Shown here piece by piece: positions 26,318 to 34,867 of a stretch of DNA of 64,000 nt. A model generated the notes under the pieces. It was not told where the DNA came from, did not search any database, and saw only the letters and a program-made list of their open reading frames with translations. The stretch's first letter is position 1. Each line of letters starts with the position of its first letter. This stretch comes from Chitinophagaceae bacterium. GTDB taxonomy: Bacteria > Bacteroidota > Bacteroidia > Chitinophagales > Chitinophagaceae. The position numbers were made by a program, and so were the translations under genes. The stretch lies in assembly GCA_003168265.1 (NCBI GenBank), contig PMSV01000008.1:124001-188000 (forward strand), in the 5' to 3' direction.

Positions 26318-26887
26318 TTGGAATTTGAAGAAGATATCAAGGGCGCCATTGAGACTCTACGAAGCGGTGGTACTATTCTTTATCCTACAGATACTATCTG
26401 GGGGATTGGCTGCGATGCAACGGATCCTGAGGCCGTCAGAAAGCTTTATGAATTAAAGAAAAGGACCGAATCCAAAAGCCTGATCGTGCTGGTCGCTGAT
26501 TTTAAGGATATTCTGAAATATGTCAGTCATCCGGATCCGGCAATTTTTGATTTCCTGGATAAACTACAAAATCCTACAACTGTCATTTATGAAGGCGCTG
26601 TCGGTTTGGCTTCGAACCTGGTGGCCGAAGATGGCAGTGTAGGAATGCGTGTTGTCAGAGACCAGTTTTGCAGGCATTTGATCAAGAGGTTCCGCAAGCC
26701 TATCGTCTCCAGTTCCGCCAATCTTTCCGGCGCTCCTTCTCCTGGAAATTTTAAAGAAATTTCTCAGGAAGTTAAAATGGGCGTGGATTATGTGGTGAGT
26801 TACCGCCAGGAGGAACGGGCACAGCACCTGGCTTCGACAGTAGTAAAATTGAACCGGGATGGAACTGTAACGACCATACGAAAATGA
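26318..26887 (+). CDS. L-threonylcarbamoyladenylate synthase family protein (Sua5/YciO/YrdC)
   Basis: Condenses threonine, bicarbonate and ATP to threonylcarbamoyl-AMP for the t6A37 modification of tRNAs reading ANN codons. The core is seen as GGTILYPTDTIWGIGCDAT near the start, KKRTESKSLIVLV, VGMRVVRD and PIVSSSANLSG. The chain is 189 residues if it starts at the TTG at 26318 (MEFEEDI), which follows a promoter element; a TTG at 26276 would give 203 residues. The next gene overlaps its end by 4 bases, so they are translationally coupled. YrdC-only paralogues exist, so the exact assignment within the family (TsaC versus YciO) is open. Confidence 0.88.
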   Translation: MEFEEDIKGAIETLRSGGTILYPTDTIWGIGCDATDPEAVRKLYELKKRTESKSLIVLVADFKDILKYVSHPDPAIFDFLDKLQNPTTVIYEGAVGLASNLVAEDGSVGMRVVRDQFCRHLIKRFRKPIVSSSANLSGAPSPGNFKEISQEVKMGVDYVVSYRQEERAQHLASTVVKLNRDGTVTTIRK

Positions 26888-27879
26888 ATTTATTGAAAAA
26901 ACTACTCATCATACAAACTGCTTTCATCGGGGATGTGGTGCTTGCTACTTCTTTAATTGAGAAGATTTCCAGTTATTATCCGGATGTTCAGATTGATTTT
27001 CTTCTGAGGAAAGGAAATGAGGCCTTACTCGTAAATAATCCTCATATAAATGAAGTCCTGATCTGGGATAAGATGAGCAATAAGAGAAAAAATCTTTTTA
27101 ATCTATTGAAGAAAATCAGGTCTGAGCGATACGATAAGGTGATTAATGTTCAGAGGTTTGCGGCTACTGGTCTGTTAACAGCCTTTTCGGGCGCTGATGA
27201 GACGATCGGCTTTGACAAGAACCCATTTTCATTTCTCTTTTCAAGGAAGATCTCCCATAGACTGGAAAAGGGCAGACATGAGATCGACAGAAACCAGGAA
27301 TTGATCCGGGTGTTTACGGATGAAAATCCGGCCATGCCAAGGCTATACCCTTCAGAAAAAGATTTCGAGAAGGTTTCGGGATTCAAGGACAAACCCTATA
27401 TCACCATTTCTCCGGCTTCGGTCTGGTTCACAAAGCAATATCCTGCAGAAAAATGGATCAGCATTATCGGCAAATTGGAACCGGATTTGCTTGTGTATCT
27501 ATGTGGGGGCGCTTCGGATAAATCCCTTTGCGGCCAAATTCTACAGGAATCCAGGCGACCATTATTGACTAATCTCAGCGGGGAACTGAGTTATTTGGAG
27601 TCCGCAGCCCTGATGAGGGATGCCCGCATGAATTTTGTTAATGATTCAGCTCCTATGCATTTTGCTTCCGCCATAAATGCTCCCGTTGCAGCGATTTATT
27701 GCTCTACTGTTCCGGCATTTGGGTTCGGCCCTTTATCGGAAAAAAAATTCCTGATTGAAACCCGGGAAACCCTGGATTGCAGACCTTGCGGCCTGCATGG
27801 CTACAAAGCCTGCCCGAAAGGGCATTTTAAATGTGCTTATGGAATTGAAGATGATCAATTGGCAATGGCGCTTAAATAG
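26884..27879 (+). CDS. Glycosyltransferase family 9 protein (heptosyltransferase-like)
   Basis: A 331-residue cytoplasmic or peripheral-membrane enzyme of the GT-B fold. It adds sugars, typically heptose from an ADP-activated donor, to the inner core of lipopolysaccharide. The N-terminus LLIIQTAFIGDVVLATSLIEKI is the family start motif; the C-terminal half has FVNDSAPMHFASAINAPVAAIY, the conserved donor-binding region. The acceptor cannot be told. A conserved Cys-rich region close to the C-terminus (DCRPCGLHGYKACPKGHFKC) is also common in this group. It is coupled to the preceding gene. Confidence 0.9.
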   Translation: MNLLKKLLIIQTAFIGDVVLATSLIEKISSYYPDVQIDFLLRKGNEALLVNNPHINEVLIWDKMSNKRKNLFNLLKKIRSERYDKVINVQRFAATGLLTAFSGADETIGFDKNPFSFLFSRKISHRLEKGRHEIDRNQELIRVFTDENPAMPRLYPSEKDFEKVSGFKDKPYITISPASVWFTKQYPAEKWISIIGKLEPDLLVYLCGGASDKSLCGQILQESRRPLLTNLSGELSYLESAALMRDARMNFVNDSAPMHFASAINAPVAAIYCSTVPAFGFGPLSEKKFLIETRETLDCRPCGLHGYKACPKGHFKCAYGIEDDQLAMALK

Positions 27880-27909
27880 CAAAAAACCCTTTCTTATATT
27901 TACGGGGCT

Positions 27910-29331
27910 ATGATGATTCCATGTACAGAAAGAGAGTTATTCGTTTTCAACAAGATTAGCAGGACGGCCCGGGAGATGGGCGTCAAAACATACCTGATAG
28001 GGGGCTTTGTAAGAGATAAGCTGATCGGCCGCGATACCAAGGATGCCGATATCGTATGCGTAGGAGATGGGATCGAATTGGCACAGCGCGTGGCTTCGGC
28101 ATTTCAGCCACCCCCACCCGTTGCTTTCTTCAAAAATTTTGGGACGGCGCAAATAAAATTGGAAGGATGGGAAATTGAATTTGTAGGGGCCAGGAAAGAA
28201 AGCTACCATCCGGATTCCAGAAAACCGGAGGTGTTTGCGGGAAGCCTGCAGGACGATCAGCTAAGGAGGGATTTTACCATCAATGCTATGGCCATCAGCC
28301 TCAATGAGGCTGATTATGGAAACCTGATCGATCCGTTTGAAGGAATTAAGGACCTGGAAAAGAAAATCATCAAGACCCCTCTTGACCCCGCCAAAACCTT
28401 CAGCGATGATCCCTTACGCATGATGCGCGCCGCCCGTTTCTCCTCACAACTGGGTTTTGGGCTGGATGAGGAAACGGCACGTTCGATGCAGGAAGAATCT
28501 CCCCGGATAAAGATCGTTTCACAAGAGAGAGTCACGGAGGAATTAAATAAGATCCTGATGAGCTCCCGGCCATCAGTCGGATTTGACCTGCTTTATCGCA
28601 CTCATATACTTGAAATTATTTTTCCGGCTATGGTCGAACTGGCAGGAGCTGAATATATAGATGGGAAAGGGCATAAAGATAACTTTTATCACACGCTACA
28701 GGTGGTAGATAATATTTCCCGTTCCACAGATAATCTCTGGCTCAGATGGGCGGCTGTGCTGCATGATATTGGAAAACCTGCGACGAAGCGATTCGAACAG
28801 GGCCACGGATGGACCTTTCATGGCCATGAGGTTGCAGGAGCCAGAATGGTTCCACGGATTTTCGGTTCGCTTAAGCTACCAATGAATGAAAAGATGCGTT
28901 TTGTTCAGAAGCTGGTCGAACTCCATCTGCGGCCTATCAGCCTGACAAAGGAGAATATAACGGATTCGGCTATTCGCAGGTTGCTTTTCGATGCCGGGGA
29001 TGATATAGACTATCTGATGACACTTTGTGAGGCGGACATCACTTCCAAAAATCAGCAGAAAGTGAAGCGCTACCTCGAAAATTTCGAGATGGTAAGAGGC
29101 CGCCTTAAAGAAGTGGAGGAGAATGACCGAATCCGAAACTGGCAACCTCCCATAACAGGGGAAATGATCATGGAAACTTTTGGACTTCCACCCGGAAGAA
29201 AGGTAGGGGACCTCAAGAATGCCATAAGGGAAGCGATCCTTGATGGAGTAATTGAAAATAAATTTGAGGCTGCATGGGAATTCATGCTCCAAAAAGCCAT
29301 GGAGTCGGATTTGCAACCCCTTAACCGATGA
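27910..29331 (+). CDS. cca: CCA-adding tRNA nucleotidyltransferase with HD domain
   Basis: Adds or repairs the 3' CCA of tRNAs using CTP and ATP. It is 473 residues. The polymerase head has GGFVRD (31-36) and the catalytic pair D45/D47 in KDADIV. A region RRDFTINAMA binds nucleotides, followed by RMMRAARF. The C-terminal HD domain has VLHDIGKP, typical of bifunctional or Bacteroidota-type enzymes. It is needed here because none of the tRNAs in this window encode CCA. The start uses the first of two adjacent ATG codons. An upstream TATATTTA may be the -7 box. Confidence 0.92.
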   Translation: MMIPCTERELFVFNKISRTAREMGVKTYLIGGFVRDKLIGRDTKDADIVCVGDGIELAQRVASAFQPPPPVAFFKNFGTAQIKLEGWEIEFVGARKESYHPDSRKPEVFAGSLQDDQLRRDFTINAMAISLNEADYGNLIDPFEGIKDLEKKIIKTPLDPAKTFSDDPLRMMRAARFSSQLGFGLDEETARSMQEESPRIKIVSQERVTEELNKILMSSRPSVGFDLLYRTHILEIIFPAMVELAGAEYIDGKGHKDNFYHTLQVVDNISRSTDNLWLRWAAVLHDIGKPATKRFEQGHGWTFHGHEVAGARMVPRIFGSLKLPMNEKMRFVQKLVELHLRPISLTKENITDSAIRRLLFDAGDDIDYLMTLCEADITSKNQQKVKRYLENFEMVRGRLKEVEENDRIRNWQPPITGEMIMETFGLPPGRKVGDLKNAIREAILDGVIENKFEAAWEFMLQKAMESDLQPLNR

Positions 29332-29434
29332 ATTGAAGTTGCATATGTTAGTTATTTGGTAAATTTGTTTTTTGCGGATGGCTTGAGGGAAACAGAAAAA
29401 ATTGCTAGAAATTGCTTTTGTTTTCCAGCTTAAA

Positions 29435-29442
29435 TACCTTTG
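29435..29442 (+). promoter_or_regulatory. -7 promoter element very close to the ATG at 29447
   Basis: TACCTTTG is a full TAnnTTTG match. A possible -33 ATTG lies 20 bases upstream. The next gene's ATG begins 5 bases after the box, so the transcript may be leaderless. Confidence 0.5.
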
Positions 29443-29446
29443 AAAT

Positions 29447-30025
29447 ATGGCCGTATTAAAATTCAGGGTTTATTACGAAGAAGACGATAGCGTTTACAGG
29501 GATGTTACGACCAGGCATACTCAGTCCTTTCTGGACCTGAATAATATTATTCTCAAAGCATTTGAATTTGACAGTAAGCATCAATCCACCTTTTTCAGAA
29601 GCAACGATCATTGGCAAAGGGGCAGGGAGATCACCAGGGAGAAATACAATAAAAACTATAGGGTGGAACCTCTGCTGATGGCACCTACAATGATTGGAAC
29701 TGAAATCAGGGATCCTAATCAGAAATTTATTTTTGTTTATGATTTTGTGAAGAATTGGACCTTCCTGGTGGAATTGATCAATGTGACCCGGGAGGAGGAT
29801 TTCTCCAAGCATTATCCAGTGGTGGTAAGAGTGGAAGGGATCGGACCTTCACAGTATGGTACTAAAGGTCTTGTAGGTGATAAATTATCTGAAGTGGAAG
29901 AAAAATATGACCTGGTAACCAATGCAGATGGTTTTGTGGAGGAAGGCGAAACAGATGATAAGGAATTGGAAGAAACTGATGAAGAGGGTTCCACAGAAGG
30001 GGAGGTAGGAGAAGCTGAATTTTAA
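29447..30025 (+). CDS. PRiA4_ORF3 (IS1096 TnpR-like)-fold protein with acidic tail
   Basis: A 192-residue protein. Residues 1-140 resemble the plasmid pRiA4b ORF-3 family (PF07929): an N-terminal strand-helix part (FRVYYEEDDSVYRDVTTRHTQ), then FIFVYDFVKNWTFLVELINV and VVRVEGIGPSQYG. The remaining 45 residues are highly acidic, with many Glu, Asp and Gly, and probably disordered. Despite the transposon-derived family name, no transposase or inverted repeat is nearby; this is a stable chromosomal gene between cca and miaA. Its role is unknown. Confidence 0.72.
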   Translation: MAVLKFRVYYEEDDSVYRDVTTRHTQSFLDLNNIILKAFEFDSKHQSTFFRSNDHWQRGREITREKYNKNYRVEPLLMAPTMIGTEIRDPNQKFIFVYDFVKNWTFLVELINVTREEDFSKHYPVVVRVEGIGPSQYGTKGLVGDKLSEVEEKYDLVTNADGFVEEGETDDKELEETDEEGSTEGEVGEAEF

Positions 30026-30074
30026 GTAAGATTTCTGAAAGAGATTTGTTAGGTTCTTTACAAGCTTTAACAAA

Positions 30075-30971
30075 TTGAAAAATAAGACTGCTATTGTCAT
30101 AGTGGGCCCTACAGCAGTGGGCAAAACTGCAGCCGCCATTCGGCTGGCCGTCCGTCTTGACGCTGAAATCATTTCCGCCGATTCGAGGCAATGTTATCGT
30201 GAGCTGAATATCGGAGTGGCCAAGCCGGATTCCACCGAACTCGCTATGCTTCCCCATCATTTTATCAATTCCCATTCAGTTAAAGAAGACTTGAACGCCG
30301 CATTTTATGAAAGATTCTCTGTCCAAAAAGCCCGGGAATTGTTTCAGCATCGTGATCGGGTAGTTGTAGTTGGAGGTACAGGGCTTTATATAAAGGCATT
30401 TTGCGAAGGATTGGATGATATGCCACCTGCAGACCCGCTCATTCGGAAGCAAATCCAGGATATATACAGGCAGAAAGGCCTTACCTGGCTGCAAGAACAA
30501 ATCCGGGTGCAGGATCCGGCCTTCTACCGCGAAATGGAGATCCAAAACCCTCAGCGTTTGATCAGGGCCCTTGAATTTGTTCAGTCTACAGGCGTCTCCA
30601 TTCTCCGCTATCGGTCGGCCAAAAGGAAAGAAAGGGATTTCCGGATAATTAAGGTAGGCCTCCACCTGGACCGTGAAAAACTTTACGATCGGATCAATAG
30701 ACGGGTAGGCCGCATGATGGAAAAGGGGCTGGAAGATGAGGTGAAAAACCTGGTGGCCTTTAAAGACCTCAATGCGCTTAAAACAGTGGGTTATAAAGAA
30801 CTATTCAATTATCTGGAAGGCAAATCCAGCCTGGGACAGGCCGTAGAATCAATCCAAACAAATACCCGGCACTATGCAAAAAGGCAAATGACCTGGTTTC
30901 GAAGGGATGCCGAAATTCATTGGGCAGAGCCTGAAGATGATCAGGCGATTCAAAAAATAACCGAATCTTAA
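30075..30971 (+). CDS. miaA: tRNA dimethylallyltransferase
   Basis: Transfers a dimethylallyl group to N6 of A37 in tRNAs that read UNN codons. It is 298 residues. The P-loop GPTAVGKT is at 11-18, followed by the DSRQCYREL region, and GGTGLYIKAFCEGL further on. It starts at a TTG, preceded by an AT-rich region. The C-terminal part (QTNTRHYAKRQMTWFRRD) is the conserved tRNA-binding end. It is downstream of the PRiA4_ORF3-like gene (50-base gap). Confidence 0.95.
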   Translation: MKNKTAIVIVGPTAVGKTAAAIRLAVRLDAEIISADSRQCYRELNIGVAKPDSTELAMLPHHFINSHSVKEDLNAAFYERFSVQKARELFQHRDRVVVVGGTGLYIKAFCEGLDDMPPADPLIRKQIQDIYRQKGLTWLQEQIRVQDPAFYREMEIQNPQRLIRALEFVQSTGVSILRYRSAKRKERDFRIIKVGLHLDREKLYDRINRRVGRMMEKGLEDEVKNLVAFKDLNALKTVGYKELFNYLEGKSSLGQAVESIQTNTRHYAKRQMTWFRRDAEIHWAEPEDDQAIQKITES

Positions 30972-31031
30972 TATCCCACTTGCCTGATACATCTCAATTT
31001 TGCAGATCATTTTTTCAGTTTGTCCAAGATA

Positions 31032-32417
31032 ATGAATCCTTCGTCAAAAGATTTTGGTGAGCATTTTCTATGGGGAGTGGCTATCGCTGCTGCCCAGAAC
31101 GAAGGAGCATATAACAAAGACGGAAGGGGACCATCGATCTGGGATCTTTTTTCCAAAAGACCGGGTAAAATAAAGGATGGCCAGAACTCTCTTCACAGTT
31201 GCGATTTTTATCATCGCTACAAGGACGACTTGCTTTTGGTCAAAGGCCTTGGATTTCGGGTCTTCCGATTTTCGATTTCCTGGTCGCGAATCCTTCCTGA
31301 AGGAACGGGAAAAATAAATAAGGAAGGCCTGCTTTTTTATCATCGGCTCATCGATGAATGTTTGAATCTGAATCTGATTCCCTTTGTCACCTTATATCAT
31401 TGGGACCTGCCTGCTTCCCTTCAGAAAGAAGGGGGCTGGGCCAGTCACATTATGCTCAAATGGTTTAGCCGTTATGTGACGCTATGTGCAGAAGAATTTG
31501 GGGACAAGGTGAAAAACTGGATCGTCCTCAATGAGCCCTTTGGATTTACATCCCTTGGTTACATGCTGGGCCGTCATGCGCCAGGCATGTCAGGCCTTCG
31601 GAATTTTTTGCCTGCCGTTCACCATGCCGCCCTGGCACAGGCGGAAGGCGGAAGAATATTGAGGAGATTGGTTCCGGGAGCCTATATCGGAACGACTTTT
31701 TCCTGCTCGGAGACCTTACCCTATACAGATAGAAAGGAAGATGTCGAAGCAGCCCAAAGGGCTGATATTCTGTTAAACCGTTTATTTATCGAGCCTGCAC
31801 TGGGAATGGGTTACCCCCGTGAAGAATTCAAATTCCTCGATAAACTGGAACTTTATAATAAAGCCTGGAAATATACTGAGCGAATGACATTCGAATTTGA
31901 CTTCATCGGACTTCAGAATTATTTTCCACTTGTCATACGCTACAATCCTCTTATTCCAATTGTCTTTGCCTCTGAAGTGAAAGCTGCCACTCGAAAAGTG
32001 CCACGCACCAGCATGGGTTGGGAGATCAACCCGGGTAGCTTCTACCGGATACTGAAGAGGTTCAGTTCAATGATAGGAGTGAAGAATATCATCGTGACGG
32101 AGAACGGAGCGGCTTTCAGGGATGAACTAAAAAATGGAAGCGTGGATGACGCGGAAAGGATCGACTATTTTTCAAGTTATATCCACGCAATGGGAAAGGC
32201 CATGCAAGATGGCGTTCCCGTGAAAGGATATTTTGCCTGGACACTTACAGATAATTTTGAATGGTCTGAGGGATATAAGGCCAGGTTTGGATTGGTGCAT
32301 GTGGATTTCAAGACCCAGCTTAGGACTGTAAAGAATTCCGGATACTGGTTCAGGGACTTTCTTAATGACTATGACAAGCAGTTAAAACCCGTCAGCTTGG
32401 AAAATATCATTGAATAG
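31032..32417 (+). CDS. Glycoside hydrolase family 1 beta-glucosidase-type enzyme
   Basis: A 461-residue retaining beta-glycosidase without a signal peptide, so cytoplasmic. The acid/base Glu168 lies in LNEPFG and the nucleophile Glu357 in IVTENGA, each in its GH1 motif. The N-terminal FLWGVAIAAAQNEGAYNKDG and SISWSRILPEG are GH1 landmarks. A TTG at 31020 gives a slightly longer version; MNPSSK at 31032 is preferred. A TTTTG-containing -7-like element lies just upstream (near 31000). It ends convergently, overlapping the GT-C gene by 11 bases. The substrate could be beta-glucosides or beta-galactosides. Confidence 0.9.
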   Translation: MNPSSKDFGEHFLWGVAIAAAQNEGAYNKDGRGPSIWDLFSKRPGKIKDGQNSLHSCDFYHRYKDDLLLVKGLGFRVFRFSISWSRILPEGTGKINKEGLLFYHRLIDECLNLNLIPFVTLYHWDLPASLQKEGGWASHIMLKWFSRYVTLCAEEFGDKVKNWIVLNEPFGFTSLGYMLGRHAPGMSGLRNFLPAVHHAALAQAEGGRILRRLVPGAYIGTTFSCSETLPYTDRKEDVEAAQRADILLNRLFIEPALGMGYPREEFKFLDKLELYNKAWKYTERMTFEFDFIGLQNYFPLVIRYNPLIPIVFASEVKAATRKVPRTSMGWEINPGSFYRILKRFSSMIGVKNIIVTENGAAFRDELKNGSVDDAERIDYFSSYIHAMGKAMQDGVPVKGYFAWTLTDNFEWSEGYKARFGLVHVDFKTQLRTVKNSGYWFRDFLNDYDKQLKPVSLENIIE

Positions 32418-33933
32418 CATTCTCTGTGGTAATATAGATCACCCCGTTGCTAAAACGATAGAGTATCCTCATACGTGGATGGCTAACGGCCTGATCCTGG
32501 CTAAATAGCTCAATATTGACCGTGTCATCAAACCAGATCAGGTAACATTTATCGTTATTATAGTACTTCGTTTTTTCTCGTTCTGAAATCTCATGGGGCA
32601 ACATGGTACAGGGCAGTCCGGTATAGAAATAAACGGCATCATCCGAATTGGAATAAAGCGTATAACCTTTTTGAAAGCCGTTAAAATGATTCCTCAGGAA
32701 ATTGACGATTTCCGAGTCTGTATTCCATGGATCTTCTGTGTAGCCTGGTACTCCGGCATCCTTGATCCCATCATAATTTTCAAAATCATTTTGCAGTTGC
32801 TTGATTTGGAAGCAGCCGAAAATCAATAGGGTAAAAAGTGTGACCCAGAATTTTTTTTCTTTTGATACCGTATCCCGGTATAATATGATCATTGAACTAC
32901 CTCCCCAGACCATCGGGATAAAGGCCGGGGAGACCAACCTGCTGCTAAATGTTTCATAACGCGACATAGTAGCAGAAAGAATCATGAATAGCCCATATAC
33001 AGCAAAAAAACAAGTTGAAATATTTTCATAGGATTCATAATGCATATGGGAATGCCGACGGCGTATAAAGACTACTATAAAGATGATCAGCAGGATCACC
33101 GCTATTACAAAAGACAACCAAAGGCTATTTTCAGGAAGCGGGAGCCAGGTGCAGAGTATGGCTCCGAAATTGCCAATATTGTCAGATAAGGAGCTCAGGC
33201 TTTTTTCGCGATTGCCTGTCAGAGTGGAAGAATACAGATGATTTCTGATCAGATTGGCCCCCAGCATCGAGGAACTGATCAATCCGAACAGGAGAATATT
33301 CAGGATTTTTTTTTTGAAAGAAGAATGGAAAGAAAAAAAAATCATAAGAACTCCTGTTGCTATCAGCGTAATACCTGCATAGCGGGTCAAACAGGCCATA
33401 CCTGTGATCAGGGAAAGAAACAATAGACGGGAAATTCCTGGGTTTTTCAGGTAGCGGCTCAAACTCAGAATGAAAAAAAGAAAGAGCAGCATGAAGAGGG
33501 TCTCAGACCACATCATGGAATAGATCTCCAGCATACAGGGACTTAGCATCAGGCCGAAAAGGGCGATTTGTAGGTACCAACGGGAGTGATTAACGAATCC
33601 TTCGATCATTCGTCCGCTGATATAGATGAGCATGGCAAAAAGGGAGGCATTGAGCAATGGCACAAAAACGAGCGGATCCAGTCGGGTGATAATCATCCAG
33701 AAATTGAGGAAACCCGGGTAGAGCAGGGGAAATATGACCAGTGCATTTCCATCAAAATCCTTATAAGAGCCATACTGAAAGGCATTTCGGGCCGTGCTTA
33801 AATAAACTACCGAATCCGGTGAAATGCCGATACCGCTATGTCTTGTGAATGCAAAAATGATGAGAAAACCTGCAATAGCTGCGACGAGGGTATCCACATG
33901 TTTCAACCGCAGCAGCCTTAGAATTAGATTCAT
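32407..33933 (-). CDS. Polytopic membrane protein, GT-C glycosyltransferase-like
   Basis: A 508-residue inner-membrane protein with about eleven helices. A short periplasmic loop after helix 1 contains SPDSVVYL (Asp40), resembling the catalytic Asp loop of GT-C enzymes that use lipid-linked sugars (PMT/ArnT type). The C-terminal 120 residues are a soluble periplasmic domain. It may be a glycosyltransferase acting on cell-surface glycans or proteins. The exact family is not certain. It has a probable own promoter upstream and overlaps the end of the GH1 gene tail-to-tail. Confidence 0.72.
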   Translation of the reverse strand: MNLILRLLRLKHVDTLVAAIAGFLIIFAFTRHSGIGISPDSVVYLSTARNAFQYGSYKDFDGNALVIFPLLYPGFLNFWMIITRLDPLVFVPLLNASLFAMLIYISGRMIEGFVNHSRWYLQIALFGLMLSPCMLEIYSMMWSETLFMLLFLFFILSLSRYLKNPGISRLLFLSLITGMACLTRYAGITLIATGVLMIFFSFHSSFKKKILNILLFGLISSSMLGANLIRNHLYSSTLTGNREKSLSSLSDNIGNFGAILCTWLPLPENSLWLSFVIAVILLIIFIVVFIRRRHSHMHYESYENISTCFFAVYGLFMILSATMSRYETFSSRLVSPAFIPMVWGGSSMIILYRDTVSKEKKFWVTLFTLLIFGCFQIKQLQNDFENYDGIKDAGVPGYTEDPWNTDSEIVNFLRNHFNGFQKGYTLYSNSDDAVYFYTGLPCTMLPHEISEREKTKYYNNDKCYLIWFDDTVNIELFSQDQAVSHPRMRILYRFSNGVIYITTENAIQ

Positions 33934-33962
33934 GCAGGTTTTGCTTATTTCTAAGCGAATAT

Positions 33963-33995
33963 AAAAAAAGAGACGGCCTCAATGCACATCTCTTT
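33963..33995 (-). terminator. Terminator of the tyrosine-rich lipoprotein gene
   Basis: AAAGAGA and TCTCTTT form a 7-bp stem around a 15-base loop. On the minus strand T7 follows. It lies 31 bases past the stop of the gene at 34026. Confidence 0.65.
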
Positions 33996-34025
33996 CACAA
34001 ATTTTTTTGGTTCTAAGCAACTCGT

Positions 34026-34724
34026 CTAATGCCTGCCACCGCTAAATCCGCCACTACTGCGAAATCCTCCCGACGAGCCAAACGAGCTGCCGCCATATCT
34101 CGTGCTGGGGGAATAGCCACCTCTGTTATAGGGGCTATTGAACTGATTACCGGCTTTTCCACCCTTGTTAAAAGGACTTTGCTTGGAATTGGTATTGGCA
34201 AAGGCCGTATTGCGATAGGCAGATGGATTGATCGGGTTAGTAGAGGTGTAAGTGTTATACATAGACGTTTTGCCACCTATGAAAGCTGTGTTGTAACCGG
34301 AGAAATAAGGATTGTAATAATTGTTCCATCCGTAATACATGCTCATGTAACCATAGGGATAAAAGGGGCTATAAAATCCCAATCCCATGTAATAGGGGTT
34401 GTATAAGCCATAGTAACCGAATCCGAGTCCGAAACCATAACCGGCATAAGGCATATAGGCATAGGGGGAATAATAAGGGCTGGCATAAGGGCTATAGTAA
34501 GCATCGTAGCCATAATCATCAAACGTTGAAAACCGGTTCGGGTCCTGAACCTTCATCATCAGGTATTGATCATTTGCATTGGCATCATAGTATTCCCCTT
34601 GCTTATTGGATGAATAATAAGAATCACTGCCTGAACCACTAGCCTGTTTTGATGAGGAACAACCGCTCAATATAACTGAGACGGTAACGGCAGTAATAAT
34701 GATTGATGCGGATAATTTTTTCAT
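34026..34724 (-). CDS. Tyrosine/glycine-rich lipoprotein
   Basis: A 232-residue lipoprotein: signal peptide and lipobox ILSGC (Cys22), then Ser/Lys-rich linker, a low-complexity section dominated by Tyr, Pro, Gly, Phe and Asn (residues about 70-155, with repeated SPY and YNPYY), and a Gly/Ser/Arg-rich tail ending GGRH. By count 37 of 232 residues are tyrosine. No family is recognised. The composition resembles adhesive or structural surface proteins and other uncharacterised Bacteroidota lipoproteins. It is divergent from proS, with 143 bases between the starts. Confidence 0.78.
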   Translation of the reverse strand: MKKLSASIIITAVTVSVILSGCSSSKQASGSGSDSYYSSNKQGEYYDANANDQYLMMKVQDPNRFSTFDDYGYDAYYSPYASPYYSPYAYMPYAGYGFGLGFGYYGLYNPYYMGLGFYSPFYPYGYMSMYYGWNNYYNPYFSGYNTAFIGGKTSMYNTYTSTNPINPSAYRNTAFANTNSKQSPFNKGGKAGNQFNSPYNRGGYSPSTRYGGSSFGSSGGFRSSGGFSGGRH

Positions 34725-34867
34725 GCTCTTGTCATTTAAATATTATTGTCAGGACCCTACATTTGCACTTTTATTGCGTAAAGTTACAATATTTGGGTAT
34801 TGAATACCAGAAAATTTGTTATTGAGATTTTAACAGTAGCTTTTCCGGGCATTAATGAATTTTAATC

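Noticed and set aside
29447-30025. A mobile element because of the IS1096/pRiA4 family name
   Set aside because: There is no transposase, terminal repeat or plasmid gene nearby; the gene lies between core tRNA-processing genes.
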